Assembly: GCF_042477335.2 (NCBI RefSeq)
Contig: NC_091262.1
Location: 71,534,001 to 71,598,000 of the forward strand
DNA: 64,000 nt
Origin: Ovis canadensis
Taxonomy: Eukaryota > Chordata > Mammalia > Artiodactyla > Bovidae
Direction: 5' to 3'
A program made the position numbers and the translations under genes. This document shows, one piece after another, positions 12,321 through 23,984 of this stretch; positions within the stretch are counted from its first letter, which is position 1, and each line of letters starts with the position of its first letter. Below the pieces are notes generated by a model. The model was not told where the DNA came from, did no database searches, and saw only the letters and a list, made by a program, of their open reading frames with translations.

Positions 12321-14328
12321 TATGGTATAAAATCCCTCTTCAAGTGACTAAATAGTCTCCTTCCCATGGGAATGGGGTAAAACTGTGCTGGTTATGACTG
12401 GCTATATATAAATCCTAGTACGAACAGTCTAATGAGTATGGGAGAAAGGTAATGCCTACACAGTGTGCAAAAAACCAAAACATCAAGCAACTCAAACTCT
12501 GTAGTTTGAATAATGAAAAATCTGAATTTGAATAATAGGGAGTCATGTATACTCAAATTTAAGGGAATATTTGCTTGCTTGTTTTAAGTAACCAAAATTA
12601 AAGTTCTGCAAGGAGTGGTTTTATAGCTCTAAATGTGCTCCAAAAAATAAAATTTCTAGCTACTGATAAATTATACATATAAAAATTTAACTCAACATAA
12701 AAAAGAAAAAACCACTCTAGATCAAATATTATCCAAGATCCCAAGAGCCAGTTCACCATTTTATTTTCTGTTAAAAACTTAACAACAAAACAAAAAAACT
12801 ATACCAAGGGATGCTTTCCCAGTTTTAAAGACAGTATACACAATACACTTTGGTTTCTTATTATTTCAATGTTTCAAAAAGAAAACCATTTTGAGAAAAG
12901 AGAGATTACTACACCTTTATGGTAGTGCTGCAAACTGTTTTTCTGTAGAGGCATTTTCTGACAAATTTGGTTTTACAGAATGAAAGAATGGTAGGGCAAG
13001 CTGCTAGGTTATTTTTGATAACATATTTTCCTATAGTCTGATATCTAATGGTCTACTGTTACTCACAGCAAGAAAATATTTTAATGACATTCTGATTTGG
13101 CAATAAAACAAAATCAGTACTACTACTACACAGGAAATGGTAAAATAAGATTTTTTAAAAGATTCTTTATGTAATAGAAATCTCAACTTTTTTCACTTGT
13201 GCTTATCAATGTCTTTCAATAATCTCTCCCATTTTATTACTGACACTGTTACTTAACTGGGGCTTTTATTTTTTTCAAAGTTCTACTGACTTGTTGATTT
13301 AGCCACACAATACAGATTTTTTTCCAAACTAAAAAATGTGCTTAGTTTTCCTTATTTAAATATTTATCTTTTACCCAAATCATTAACATTCTCTGCTAAT
13401 TTGCAACTTCTAGTGTTTTTTCAGCAAACATGCATCAGCTACATTTCTGAAGTACCTTCATGTCATATAGCTTGTTTACTTTTAACATATAATCAAAGAA
13501 AGCTAAGAGTACATTCTGTCAAGACAGCAAATTCCCTTTCTCTCCCACGGAAGGTCTCTTTCCAGCTCTGAAATGTTATGATTCTAATGTTTACCACAGA
13601 TATACACTAAAAGATGTATTCTTCTAGTGTAGCTGTAGTGCAATTATTTGCCTATAACACAAAAAATGTGTCATTCCAACTTAAGTAAATTTACTTTAAA
13701 TTAAATGAAGAAGGCACATGAGTTTAAGAACAAACTGCTTTATACTCCACAAGCTGTTGCTTGATGCATAGCTGAACTTGAAAAGATAGAGAATATTTAA
13801 AAAATATAAGTCAGAAACCTTGCCCAACTTTTTGATTCAAATACATCTGTATCTAAATGAGACTATCTTCATTTTTGTAATGAACTTTCATTCTTATTCT
13901 AAATATTTAAGTATCAATAAGGCACTGAGTATATATACGAGAATCTAAATTACCCAAGGAGTCTCAGACCAAGAATAACCTTGAAATCTGGGAAACAGGA
14001 CTAGCTCAAAGCTCAAGAGCAGACAGGGCAGTAGCTGGGTAATTACATATTTTCACACCTATCATCTTACATTAGGGAAGAAAGAGCCTCAAGTCTCATC
14101 TATTCTTAATCAATAGTTTTGAATGCTTGGTTTTAATACCAAATGAAGAGCCACATTAACACTAACCCTCACTCTGTCTCAGATGTCATAACTATAGATT
14201 TGAAAAAACTGACTCTGTCACATCCCAAACACTGAAATCATGGAACATGATAGCTGTGCTTTCAATCTGGCAGACAAATGTGCAATTCCAGAGATCAAGA
14301 TTAAAACTAAAAATCAGAATTTCGTTAC

Positions 14329-15408
14329 CTTGTGCAAGCATGTTAAATTCCAAGAACAGTGCTATGTGGTAAAGCTCCATGGCTTCTTCCGCCCTGGTCA
14401 TGTTTGGCTTCCCTGCGACGAGAGCCTGAACTTCACTGAGACTCCCCACAGAGGGGCTGCAGTGCAAAACGGCCAGGTCCACCATGTCAGTATACATACA
14501 GTGTAATATCACTTTTGCATATTTTTTTGGTATAATGGACTCATCTAATATAATTCTTGTGGGAGTCCTCAAAGTTCGGTCTGTGATTTCTTCACCAGTC
14601 CGTATCCTTCTTTGTAACAAATTTCGAAAAAATGGGGACCGTGCTGAAATAATAGCCTTGTGAGCTTTGAGCTCTTCATCTAAACAGTTCTGATTTCCAC
14701 CAAAAGCTTCAACCAGTTCAGAGTCTGAAGAAAAACTAAGGACGACATCATAATAGCACATGTAATCAAAGAGTCCACGCATATCTACATCAAGGGAATT
14801 TGGTGTTCCAAATTCTTCCCTAAGCTGAACGAGGATATCAACATTTTGAAACCTTGAGTCCTCCATTCCAAACTCTCCCGTGTAAAGGTAGTGGAGCAAA
14901 GCAGAAAACATGGGCATATCTATACCAGCTGTATTGATGTCCATGATGATCTCTGCCCCATACTCAGGTGAGGAAGAAAGTAGTGTTTTAAAAAATGGAC
15001 ATCTTGCCGCCAAAATGGCACGATGAACAGGAAAGCAAGTTTCTTGAAATATTAAGTCTACATCAGTACAATACTTGTACTCATAAAGATCGGCCATATC
15101 TTTCTGCAATGTCCGGGCTTCTGGTCGAGCCACACTGGCTTGTAAAGAAAGCTCCTTTAAGGCTGAAGTTCCCTCATATTCCTCCACTAACGCATTGACA
15201 TCTCGAACATCCCAACCAGAGAGGAGTTCTCGCATCTGCTTGGCGTGATCAGCAGACCGATTAGATTTCCGACGCTTGATGAACTTCTTTTTGAGGGTGG
15301 CAAGGCCAGAGGTTCTCTTTTTTTTATCTTGTGGTTTCTCATGGCCATGGTCAAGACTATATAATTTTGATTCACAACCATAGCCTTGCTGAGAATAGGA
15401 TGATGTCC
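14329..15408 (-). CDS. BTBD7: BTBD7 second coding exon: two BTB/POZ domains
   Basis: This is an internal exon of BTB/POZ domain-containing protein 7. Seen: an acceptor CTTAG| just upstream of 15408; two bases completing codon 28 (Gly); an open frame to 14329, where donor |GTAACG follows. It encodes residues 29-387. A lysine/arginine-rich stretch lies at about residues 50-75 (KKKFIKRRKS). BTB-1 follows at about 143-211 (VDLIFQ, HRAILAARCPFFKTLL, MPMFSALLHYLYTGEF) and BTB-2 at about 247-345 (YDVVLSF, KAIISARSPFFRNLL, AKVILHCMYTD). Known of the family: BTBD7 helps control epithelial cell dynamics and cleft formation in branching organs, with Snail2/E-cadherin changes. The human protein is about 1130 residues, so roughly two thirds, including the BACK region, lies outside the window. 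Recognition is by extended protein identity; no frameshift is present. Confidence 0.96.
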
Positions 15409-15895
15409 CTAAGAAGGAAATTAAACAAGTGAAAATTTAGTTCTTTTTTCTTAACAGTCATTTTCAACATTCAGTTTAACATATTGTGCTAAAATTTTTA
15501 CAGACATTTCTGAACCATTCAAGTAAAGCTGATTTTTGTTTTTATAAAGGAACATTAAAAAGTTCAAATAACTCATTTTTATATTAAATAAGGAATAGGG
15601 AAAAACAGAGCAGATTATTCATTATAAAAAAATGCTAAATTTCTATGGGCACAACAAATGAAACAAGACACAAGAAACAATCAAAGATCAACTGTGCTAC
15701 AGCAGCTTGGTTAGGATAAGAATCATATAAGCCAGATTTACACCTGGTAGGAAAAAAACATGGATGCTGCAGAATTATTATATATATTAACTTTTTCCAC
15801 AGCTCAACCCTCTTTTCATCCAAAAAGACCACTGAAAACACAATCCTATTTATATCCACAAAAGAAAATGAGGTTAGAAAAACTGAAATGGTTAC
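15409..15895 (-). other. BTBD7: BTBD7 intron 2
   Basis: A short 487-bp intron lies between the two coding exons. It starts GTAACC on the minus strand (15895) and ends ..TTCCTTCTTAG (15409). It splits codon 28 after its first base. No repeat is recognised inside. Confidence 0.93.
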
Positions 15896-15977
15896 CTATA
15901 AAAGTCTGCTGGGCTTGAGAATTTCCCCCTACCCTCGGGGAACATGAATGAGGATAGCTAGATGCATTAGCACCCAT
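15896..15977 (-). CDS. BTBD7: BTBD7 first coding exon (start codon)
   Basis: This 82-nt coding segment gives 27 codons plus the first base of codon 28, beginning MGANASSYPHS and ending ..AQQTFI-G. The ATG at 15977-15975 has an A at -3 and a G at +4 (a strong initiation context). It is preceded 5 nt earlier by an in-frame-independent TGA. The donor is TATAG|GTAACC. The N terminus has Gly2 with small residues and Ser6, fitting the eukaryotic N-myristoylation pattern. That would place the protein at membranes, but this is an inference from the motif. The exon joins in frame to the one ending at 15408. Confidence 0.94.
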
Positions 15978-16083
15978 TTTCTTCAGTCACTCAGGCATTC
16001 CATCTGCTGGTTCTTCAGAGTATGATCCCAGAGGCCTTTACGAACTTTCAACCCTGGATCCAGTAGCCTCTTTTCATCCATTT
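15978..16083 (-). other. BTBD7: BTBD7 5'UTR part of exon 2
   Basis: Upstream of the ATG there is a 106-nt segment that fits an exon start. The minus strand reads a T-rich tract ending TTTCATATCAAG|, with AG at 16085-16084. The UTR contains an ATG at 16081 that opens a 32-codon ORF ending just before the main start. The acceptor is a sequence-based prediction; a transcript would settle it. Confidence 0.6.
15983..16081 (-). promoter_or_regulatory. Upstream ORF segment in BTBD7 5'UTR
   Basis: The ATG at 16081 is followed by 31 more sense codons (beginning MDEKRLLDPG, ending MECLSD) and a TGA at 15985-15983. The stop lies 5 nt before the BTBD7 ATG. If exon 1 ending at 45602 is spliced to 16083, this frame is continuous with an ATG at 45719. 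Such a uORF would be expected to reduce or condition BTBD7 translation (inference). Confidence 0.5.
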
Positions 16084-16937
16084 CTTGATATGAAACAAAA
16101 ATAATTTTATTGTTTCAAATGTATCTCAAATTGCACAGCTAAAAAAGAAAAAGTTATTGAAAATGACTTTTATTTGCAAGTAATAACATACTGTCAAATT
16201 CACATGCAAAAATTTCAGAAAATGTAATTAAACAGCTAAATTCGACTTATGAATCCTTGCTACCTGCAATTTTGCGCCAGAAAATGTACCAATTATATAC
16301 ATTCTAAGAAAGCAAAAAGTACCATATCAGATTTATTCAGGCATTTTGCTGAAAGAGGGGGAAGGAAAGATAGTTCAAACTAAATTATCTTTAGGCTACT
16401 TGTTCTGTAACAATTTTGAGGAAATTATAATACATACAGTGAGGAGACACAAGGAAAAACAAAAACTTTCATCTTTCCTCCCCATAAAGTCCTGAAATAA
16501 AAACACTACTTTCTTTTACCTGATATTATGGCTTAGGAAGGACAGGGCAGTACCAGTAAGAGATAATTTTAACAGTTATGGAATGAATTCCACATTACAG
16601 AACCTTAACTCTCAGAGCTGCAAGCTGAAGATACAAGCACAAAGAGAAGAAATTCTGAGAGAAGAGTGTTAATAGGATACTTCTAAATCTTTATACCATC
16701 CAGATATATAAAATTTATTTGACCAAAAGCAATAATGGTTTAAGAGAAAACACAATTTAAAATCTATTATTGGAACTGTTAGGAAACCAGTCAGTAGGCA
16801 GTTAATATGGCCTCATAATGAAGGATGAAATTTTTTAACAGTTAAGAGTTAAAACACACACATCACAAAAACCCTGCTGGAAAACAGAATTATGTCAAGA
16901 TTCTCGGCATTTATTTTCATTTCTGCTACACAGTGTA

Positions 16938-17161
16938 GGGGCTTCCCTGGTGGCTCAGACGGTAAAGCGTCTGCCAGCAATGCGGGAGACCCGGGTTTGA
17001 TCCCTAGGTCGGGAAGATCTCCTGAAGGCAATGGCAATCCACTCGAGCACTCTTGCCTGGAAAATCCCACGGACGGAGAAGCCTGATAGGCTACAGTTCA
17101 TGGGGTCACAAAGAGTCGGACACGACTGAGTGACTTCACTCACTCACTCACTCACTCACTC
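16938..17161 (+). mobile_element. Bov-tA SINE with (CACT)n tail
   Basis: The copy is complete, from 'gggcttccctggtggctcag' to 'gtcggacacgactgagtgac', followed by a run of 'cact' repeats. Flanking target duplications read 'acacagtgta' (16928-16937) and 'acatagtgta' (17162-17171), one mismatch in ten. Confidence 0.9.
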
Positions 17162-17436
17162 ACATAGTGTAACCTTATGAAATCAAATTTAAGAAAATCA
17201 CTTAACATCTGTGCTTTCCTTCAATCTTTTCCCACTATGATCATATGGAAGTTTGTTTATCTAGTAAGCATAGAATTACCTGCCTACAGTGTTCAAGAGG
17301 AGATTGGGAAACTCTGCTAACTAGATACTATGCAAAGTAGCAGTAACTTCAATCAAATCATATGCTCATAAGTAAATTTAATTTCCTATTTGAAATTTAC
17401 CTACCACAGAACACAGCACATTAGACTTTTTGTATA

Positions 17437-17565
17437 TATACATTTTATATATATATGAAATATATGTATATATGTAATATATATATCATATATATGAAAT
17501 ATATATATCATATATATGAAATATATATGTATATATGAAATATATATTACATATATACTGTAGAA
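17437..17565. repeat. AT-rich tandem microsatellite
   Basis: Irregular repeats of 'tatatatgaaatatata' type alternate with TATG/CATA steps over about 130 bp. It is nearly pure A/T with a few G and C. Confidence 0.9.
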
Positions 17566-17677
17566 AAGGCAATTTTTTGTGATTCATTTTGAATGCTGTC
17601 AATTATTATAAAATAGAAACTAAATCTGCTTGTGTTAATTTCAGTTCAAACTTCAAAAAACAGTAAGTTTAAATAAC

Positions 17678-17905
17678 GGGCTTCCCTCGTGGCTCAGTCA
17701 GTAAAGAATCCATCTGCAATGCAGGAGATCACCTGTAATGCAGAAGACCGGGCTTCAACTGCTGGGTCAGGAACATCCCTTGGGGAAGGAAATGGCAAGT
17801 CACTCCAGTATTTCTGCCTGGGAAATACCATGGAGAAAGGAGCCCTGTGGGCTACAGTCCATGTGGTCGCAAGAGTCAGAAACGACTTAGCAACTAAACT
17901 ACCAC
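17678..17905 (+). mobile_element. Bov-tA SINE
   Basis: It runs from 'gggcttccctcgtggctcag' to 'cagaaacgacttagcaacta', including the 'tgcctgggaaataccatgga' block. It carries a small internal duplication of the 'ctgcaatgcaggagatca' area. Confidence 0.85.
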
Positions 17906-18049
17906 CACTACCAAAGCCTAATTAATAAATCTTAGTTTTTGAATTCCTTAAAAGCTTCAAGATTCTATTGCATTTTTACTGGTTCTTTAAGAGAAAACAG
18001 GCTTTCTTAAAAAAAATACAAATCAACTTATTTACAAAACAAAGATTCA

Positions 18050-18275
18050 CAGACATAGAAAACAAATTATGGTTATCAAAGGGGAAGGGGAGGGATAAAG
18101 GATTAACAGATACACACTACTATATACAAAATAGATAAACAACAAGGATTTATTCTATAGCGCAGGGAACTATATTCAGTATCTTGTAGTAACCTATAAT
18201 GGAAAGGAATCTGAAGGTGTACACCTGGAACTAGCACAATGCTGTCAATCAACTATAAATATTACAACAAAAAAG
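18050..18275 (+). mobile_element. L1 3'UTR fragment (artiodactyl-type L1)
   Basis: The sequence matches the artiodactyl L1 3' end pattern: 'ttatggttatcaaaggggaa', 'cacactactatatacaaaat', 'aacaacaaggatttattcta' and 'tcaatcaactataaatatta', ending A-rich. Confidence 0.75.
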
Positions 18276-18803
18276 AAAGAAAAAACAGATTCTGGAAGCC
18301 AAGTTTGTGGTCTTATTTTCAAGTCAAGTCCTATTCTCAGTCACTAAAAATTTGTATTTAAAACATAGAAACAGCATAAGCAATCCTATGCGAACAAAGA
18401 AGTCTGAAATATACTAAGAAAAAAGTCCAGAGTAAAAATATGCAAAATAAAAGCCTTTATCAAAATGAGAAAAAAAAGATTAAAAAGACGAGCTCTGAAC
18501 ATGGACGTAATGGTGGACAATGGAAAGTGCTGGTAGAGTGTCACTCCTATGGTAGCCTTCTTCTCACTTCCTTCTTTACTCATTCTTGAAGTTTCATGTT
18601 GCTTCATTCTGTAGTTTTGCTTTTTGATTTCTAATGACTGCAGAGTAAGTTCACTAACACAGCACAAAGTATGCTGAGGAAGCAAACCGAGAACGGAGAC
18701 TTGCGTCCAGACGAAGAAAAGCCAGAGTGTCTACAGAAATGGACAAAGTTAACCTGTTCTCATTCCATCACATAAATAAGATGAAGTTAGCTATCCTCTC
18801 ATC

Positions 18804-18843
18804 TGTGCGTGCATGTGCACGCGCACACGTGTGCACACACACG
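18804..18843. repeat. Perfect 40-nt alternating purine/pyrimidine tract
   Basis: Every step from 18804 to 18843 alternates pyrimidine and purine, made only of TG, CG, CA and AT steps, with three CpG sites. Such tracts readily adopt left-handed Z-DNA under negative supercoiling (known physical chemistry). Any role here is unknown. Confidence 0.85.
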
Positions 18844-20194
18844 AGAACTGTCTTCATCAGAGAATTCTGCAAAGTCTGCAGGGACAGAAAACATTTTTAC
18901 ACTGGTCTGTTTAAGATTTAAACCAGGCCAAAAATGATTTTTAAAAAAAAGCTCAATTTTATGATTAGCACAATTAGATACTCTATAAGGTATCCACAGA
19001 AAGGTTAGAAAACCTCACCAGCCCCAATGAAGACACAAGAACACCCAGCAAACACTAGAGAAGTCACAGCTGAGATACTGATGCTTGGCCATTTGCCACT
19101 ATAATTAGCACCACAAGGACAGCTGGGGTCTCTGATGAAGTGATTTGAGACAAAAAAGTCTAAAGGACTTAGGGACAGTGTCTCTTCCTGGCAGCTCCTA
19201 GTCAATGGAAATCCCCTTGAAGATGAACTGCTTTGGGTGACATTCATATCTCCTATTAGAGCTCTGAAACTAAAGTACATAGGCCTTGGAAAGACTTGAT
19301 GGGAGAGACTTTCTGGATCAGATATAATCCTTAAATCCCTCCTGCGTCCCCAATCCCAAATCCTAGGAGTCACTAAAGTTACTAAAGCCGTATTTCTTGA
19401 AATTCTCAGGAAACAATTTATTTCTTAGGTAACCAAAAACTCATGCCAAACGGAACACAGAATCTTGTTATTTATTTCTTAATTGAATCTGCTGCCTTTA
19501 GACACTAGAAGTGAGAGTTAATCACAGTCTTAAAACTCTTCAGGGATATTTTCATTCTGGGCCAGCTTTGACTGTCTCCTACATAAAACAGGATGAAATG
19601 TAACCTTTGGATGATAGACAGGAAAGGGAAAGGGAGGGCCTCAGGGACTGGGAGAGGCCCACAGGATGCAAATGGTCCTAGAAAGCTGATAAATCATTTT
19701 TCCAGAATCACCTTTCTGGGAGAGCTCCTGCTAATAGTTGACATGACCAATCTCAATCAGAGGATCCAACTGGCTTAAAATAAGCTTCAGTGATTGTAGC
19801 ATATCCAACTATGGGAGAAAAAAGTCATGCTGAATGCAACAGAGAAAATTTACAACCCAATGAAAAAGAATTGAGAACGAAAATCAACCTCTCCCCTAAA
19901 CGCCACCACCCCCCCAACCCCCGCCAAAATCCCTGGAGAGGGCCAGCATTTCCAAAAAGTTTTCCCAATGTTTTAGAAAATGCAGAATTAAACAAAGCTA
20001 TACTTTTCCTTACTTCAGAACTTTTTTTAGCACCTTTCGTGCTAAGGTGGACTGTGAACCTCCAAAAGGAAGTATTCAGTTTAATCTAAAGGAGCCCTTT
20101 TGCCCCCACAGAGCAGTAAAACAGACTTGCATAACACACCTGGAAAACTCTGACCTTTGCCATAAAAATATGTTTTTACCTTTTAGGCTGCAGA

Positions 20195-20650
20195 CAGAAC
20201 AATGAGTGTCAGGTACAGTAAGTCAGTCCCATGCATGAAAGCCTTCAAGTTTGTGAACTTTCAAAGATGCGAATGTGTGTTCCATCACCACTAGGCATGA
20301 GTGAAACTGCGCGTGCCTTCCATTTCCTATTGCCATCTATCCTTCAGCTCTACCATCTCCCGCCTCCTGTCCCTCCACCAGTCAGGACTCTTCTCGCCTG
20401 TTCACTTGATGCCAGCCTCTGTATGCCAGCTGTTGTACTGTACCATTGTGCTTTTCAAGGTACTGTACTTTAAGATTTAAAATGCTTTATTTTTGTGTTT
20501 GTTTTCTGTGTAGTATCTGTGTGAAAAGTATTATAAACCTATTCCATATTCCAGTACAGTACTATATAGCTGACTGTGTTAGTTGGGTACCTAGGTTAAC
20601 TTTGTTGGACTTAACGAACAAACTGGACTTACAAACGCGCTTTTACTGCA
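20195..20650. mobile_element. Ancient interspersed repeat, probably DNA-transposon derived
   Basis: The stretch contains phrases I recognise as recurring in mammalian genomes: 'gttagttgggtacctaggtt', 'aactttgttggacttaacga' and 'ccagtacagtactatatagc'. I cannot name the family. A Tigger/mariner-type origin is a guess. Fortuitous ORFs of 69-80 codons overlap but show no conserved domain. Confidence 0.45.
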
Positions 20651-21861
20651 TCTGAGATAGTTCTTTCTCATAACTAATTTTATCACTCACACGGGATAAG
20701 TACATTTAACTTCTATGAATCTCAGTTTTTATAAACCAAAGTTGAGATGTATGGGCCACATGTATAAAATAAGTCAAAACAGGGTTCCTAAAATTCACTG
20801 AAGTGTAAGACTTATTGATTTGTAAAATGAGGATGGGGAAGGGAGTTATTTCTATAATAAATGTTATTGTTTCAATGAAAAAAATGGGCAACTGAATTTT
20901 GAATTTTAAGTATGTTTTCCACTTAGTCCGATTATTAGGTATAATTATAGAAGAACAGGAACGTGGGACACATGTGACTATGAAAAACAATTCATAATTA
21001 AAAAGAAATGCAAAACTATAGTAATATTTCACCTCTGTCAAATCTAAGAGGACTACATCATTCAAATCAGGATACGTGAGAGTGAAAAAGGGTACCACCC
21101 AGGCCTAATGAGGCAAAGCAGGATGAATGATAGCTTCTATAGTCAAATCTCACATTTGTAGAGCTAGAAAAAAAGTTTTAAAAGATAAAAACAAACCTAA
21201 AAGTTAAAACAATATGATTCCCTATGTCCATTTTCATTCCCAAGCATGTTTTACCCAAAATAATAGCTATCATTTATATACCAAACTCTGCTTAGGGCCT
21301 TTATATGTGTTAAACCCACTTGATTCTCCAAATACCTCTCAGATAGAACCTTCAGTTCTATCCTCGGACACATAAGAACAACAAAGCAAAAAGACTGTGA
21401 ATAGTAAGTCAGAAGCAGTCAGCAAGACCTTTGCCTTTTGAAGGCATCTTTAAATAGATAAGATCAAAGTGGAAGGGGGTTTAGACCCTTGTCTGGGTCT
21501 CTAGCAGAGGTTAAGTGACACCCAGTGGGGCAAGCTGGATCAGAGCAGCTTGGCTCAGCTATCCCCAGCACCAAAGCTTCTGTTGTCTTCTTAGCAATAA
21601 ACTGTACTCCCCCTAACTAAGGCAGCTCTAGAAGCAGCAGGATAAATTTTCTCTAGCAGGTAGTACTAAGGGCGTACAAACAGAGGGTGGAAAATGATTA
21701 TGAAGCCTTCCAAGCTCAATCAACTTTTATGGTGAATGGTGCTGTTTGGAACTTTTGTGTTCACAGTAGGAAGACTAGTTTTGAGCCAGGCACACATTAT
21801 TTGAGTGAATAAATGAAATCACTTTTCTAACTGGGGACAACCGTTTTCACTGCTGGTTTAG

Positions 21862-22070
21862 TGGGCTTTCCTGGTGGCTCAGATGGTAAAGAATCTGCCT
21901 GCAAGGCAGGAGATCTGAGTTTGATCCCTGGATTGGGAAGATCCCCTGGAGAAGGAAATGGCAACCCACTCCAGTATTCTTGCCTGGAGAAACCCATGGA
22001 CAGAGGAGCCTGGTGGCTCCAGTCCATGGGGTCGCACGAATCGGACACGACTGAGCAACTAACACTTAGT
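21862..22070 (+). mobile_element. Bov-tA SINE
   Basis: It is well preserved, running from 'gggctttcctggtggctcag' through 'cttgcctggagaaacccatg' to 'ggacacgactgagcaactaa'. Short 'ttagtg' repeats flank it. Confidence 0.9.
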
Positions 22071-23534
22071 GCTGTATAGAAAAGCAGCTCTGGATGATAT
22101 GGAGAAGGCAATGACAAATCTGAGTCTAGATAGGAACCTACAGAGGATCAGTAGAGAGAACTATAGCTGAAATCAGAAAACATGTTCAAAGCAACTGAAT
22201 TTGAAGGAAAAACATGGAATTTCTCATAAACTTAACTCAAAGACAAAGTTTAGATTTTCTGACACCAACTCAGTGAATGTTAAAAAACAAAATACAAGGG
22301 CATATTTCTTGTTGATGAGTTTCTGTGGGCTCCCCTAGAAAACCTGGAGAAGAAAGGAAACGTCCTGGTGAAGCTGACAGTGAGCCTGACACTACGGCTG
22401 CAGACGGAGAAGGAAAGAACAAGAGCAAAACAGAAACAGGAACGCAGCCTTCAAAGGCCCCTCATCCGGGGCAGTCTCCATAAGGACAACCGTAACTTCT
22501 GATCATCAGGAGAATCAGCATGTGAATGGTCCTAGGAATTATTCAAGTTCTCATAAATAGGAAGATAATAATGGTTTAGGGGCTGGAGTTAACTTTGTAC
22601 TAAAATTTTATTTTTCCTCCCATCGCCCAGAGTAAGAGAGTCTGAACAGATATGAGGGAAAACCCACTAGTTTATATTTTCAGCCAAGCATAAGACATAC
22701 AATATGGCCCTCACCTTAATAATGGTCACTCATTTCATTCTGACAGGCTTCTGCCCATCAGAATACCTCTGATACTCACAGACTCTTTGTTAGGATATCA
22801 AATGAAGAGATATTTCTCTTCCTAAAAGTCTCCTGAAGTTCACAGTTAGAAAGAATCTTGCAGACATAAGTCCTAGTAAAGAAGTAGGAACTTCTCACAC
22901 TGTAGGTCTGAGAATGAACAAATTTTAAGAAACCTCCACTATGAAAGACCCCTCTTACAGAGACAACACCACCTCTTAGGTAAAGTGAGAAGCACAAAGT
23001 CAGACAAAACTCTTCCCCTCCTAAGGATTTTATGAGGCCTTTCTTGGATAATGATAAAATATTTTCTCCTTTCTTTCCTCAACCCCACTGCTTATCCTGT
23101 GCCACTTACTCGTAGCTGAAATGCTGGACGAGAATATTACAGTCCAAACAAATCAGACCAGAACACAAATTCTAGGTCCTGTTTATGTAATACAAGTCTA
23201 CATCTTAAAACACTATTTTGCATTTGTTTAGGGCATCTATAACAAAACACTAAGATGACCCAGATGAAGTCTTTATCACAGAACACATAGTAAACGCTTA
23301 CCTAATTGGTGAGGGAGGCGGTGGAAAGGAAGAAGTGGGAAGATGATAAAGTCGACTTTGCAATGTGGTTGGCAATGCTGTGAACCAAGAAAAAACACAG
23401 GACAAGCAATTTGTGGGTGAAGTGGGAGTAATAAGGATAATGGGCTTGAGGTCCCAGAAAGACACACCAAGGAAGACATAATGCAAACAGAGAATACATT
23501 AAAGGAGAAATCTACAAACAAGAGTTTCCTAACA

Positions 23535-23846
23535 TAGTTGACCTTCTGTATCCACAGTTTCTGCATCTGCAGACTGACCCAACTGTAGACACAAACTGTT
23601 CAGAAAAAAATTCCAAAAAGTTCCAAAACGCAAAACTTGAATTGTACACGTTCTCAACTATTTACATGGCATTTATACTGTATTAGTTATTATAAGTAAT
23701 CCAGAGATGATCTCAAGTATATGGGGGATATGTGCATGTTATATCCAAGTCCTATGCTACTTTACGTACGGGACTTGAGCATCCACAGATTTTTATATGT
23801 GTGAGGATCCTGTAATCCACCCCCCTTGGATACTGAGGGATGACTA
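23535..23846. mobile_element. Tigger/MER2-type nonautonomous DNA transposon
   Basis: Imperfect terminal inverted repeats are visible: left 'tagttgaccttctgtatcca', right 'tggatactgagggatgacta'. The right end is followed by TA, the usual target. The interior has the familiar 'acttgagcatccacagattt' and 'attataagtaatccagagat' phrases. At ~312 bp it is too short for a transposase. Confidence 0.7.
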
Positions 23847-23984
23847 TATTTTCACTGCTCTAGAGGCTTAACACTTGAACATATAATACAGCATTATCTC
23901 AATATGGTAATTCATCTACTTCTGATGGAAGGTATCATTTATGAATGTCCTGTCAATGTTTGCAACAGATAACAAAGAGTCTCA

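Larger units (their letters stand above)
1..14328 (-). other. BTBD7: BTBD7 intron 3 (partial), repeat-bearing
   Basis: The stretch lies downstream, in BTBD7 orientation, of the splice donor that ends the exon at 14329. The donor reads CAAG|GTAACG on the minus strand. The next expected residues of BTBD7 (CEDIIAE and onwards) are not seen in any frame here, so this is taken as intron running off the window. Recognisable repeats are listed separately. In 1-440, 690-1000, 2730-3185, 3305-3960, 4850-6090, 6625-7425, 7475-8320 and 8580-14190 I see only AT-rich intronic DNA with short fortuitous ORFs. A piece at about 11545-11640 looks like an old mammalian repeat that I cannot name. Confidence 0.8.

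Noticed and set aside
14192..14328. Continuation of the BTBD7 frame for 45 codons past residue 387
   Set aside because: A good donor (CAAG|GTAACG) lies exactly where the recognisable BTBD7 sequence ends. The extension has no similarity to the family.
17130..17163. Direct repeats of 'cact' as a CRISPR-like array
   Set aside because: A 4-bp microsatellite at a SINE tail; no spacers and the host is a mammal.
21862..21935. tRNA gene-like head of Bov-tA copies
   Set aside because: The tRNA resemblance is that of the SINE's pol III promoter. The sequence is part of a dispersed repeat and does not fold as a full tRNA.
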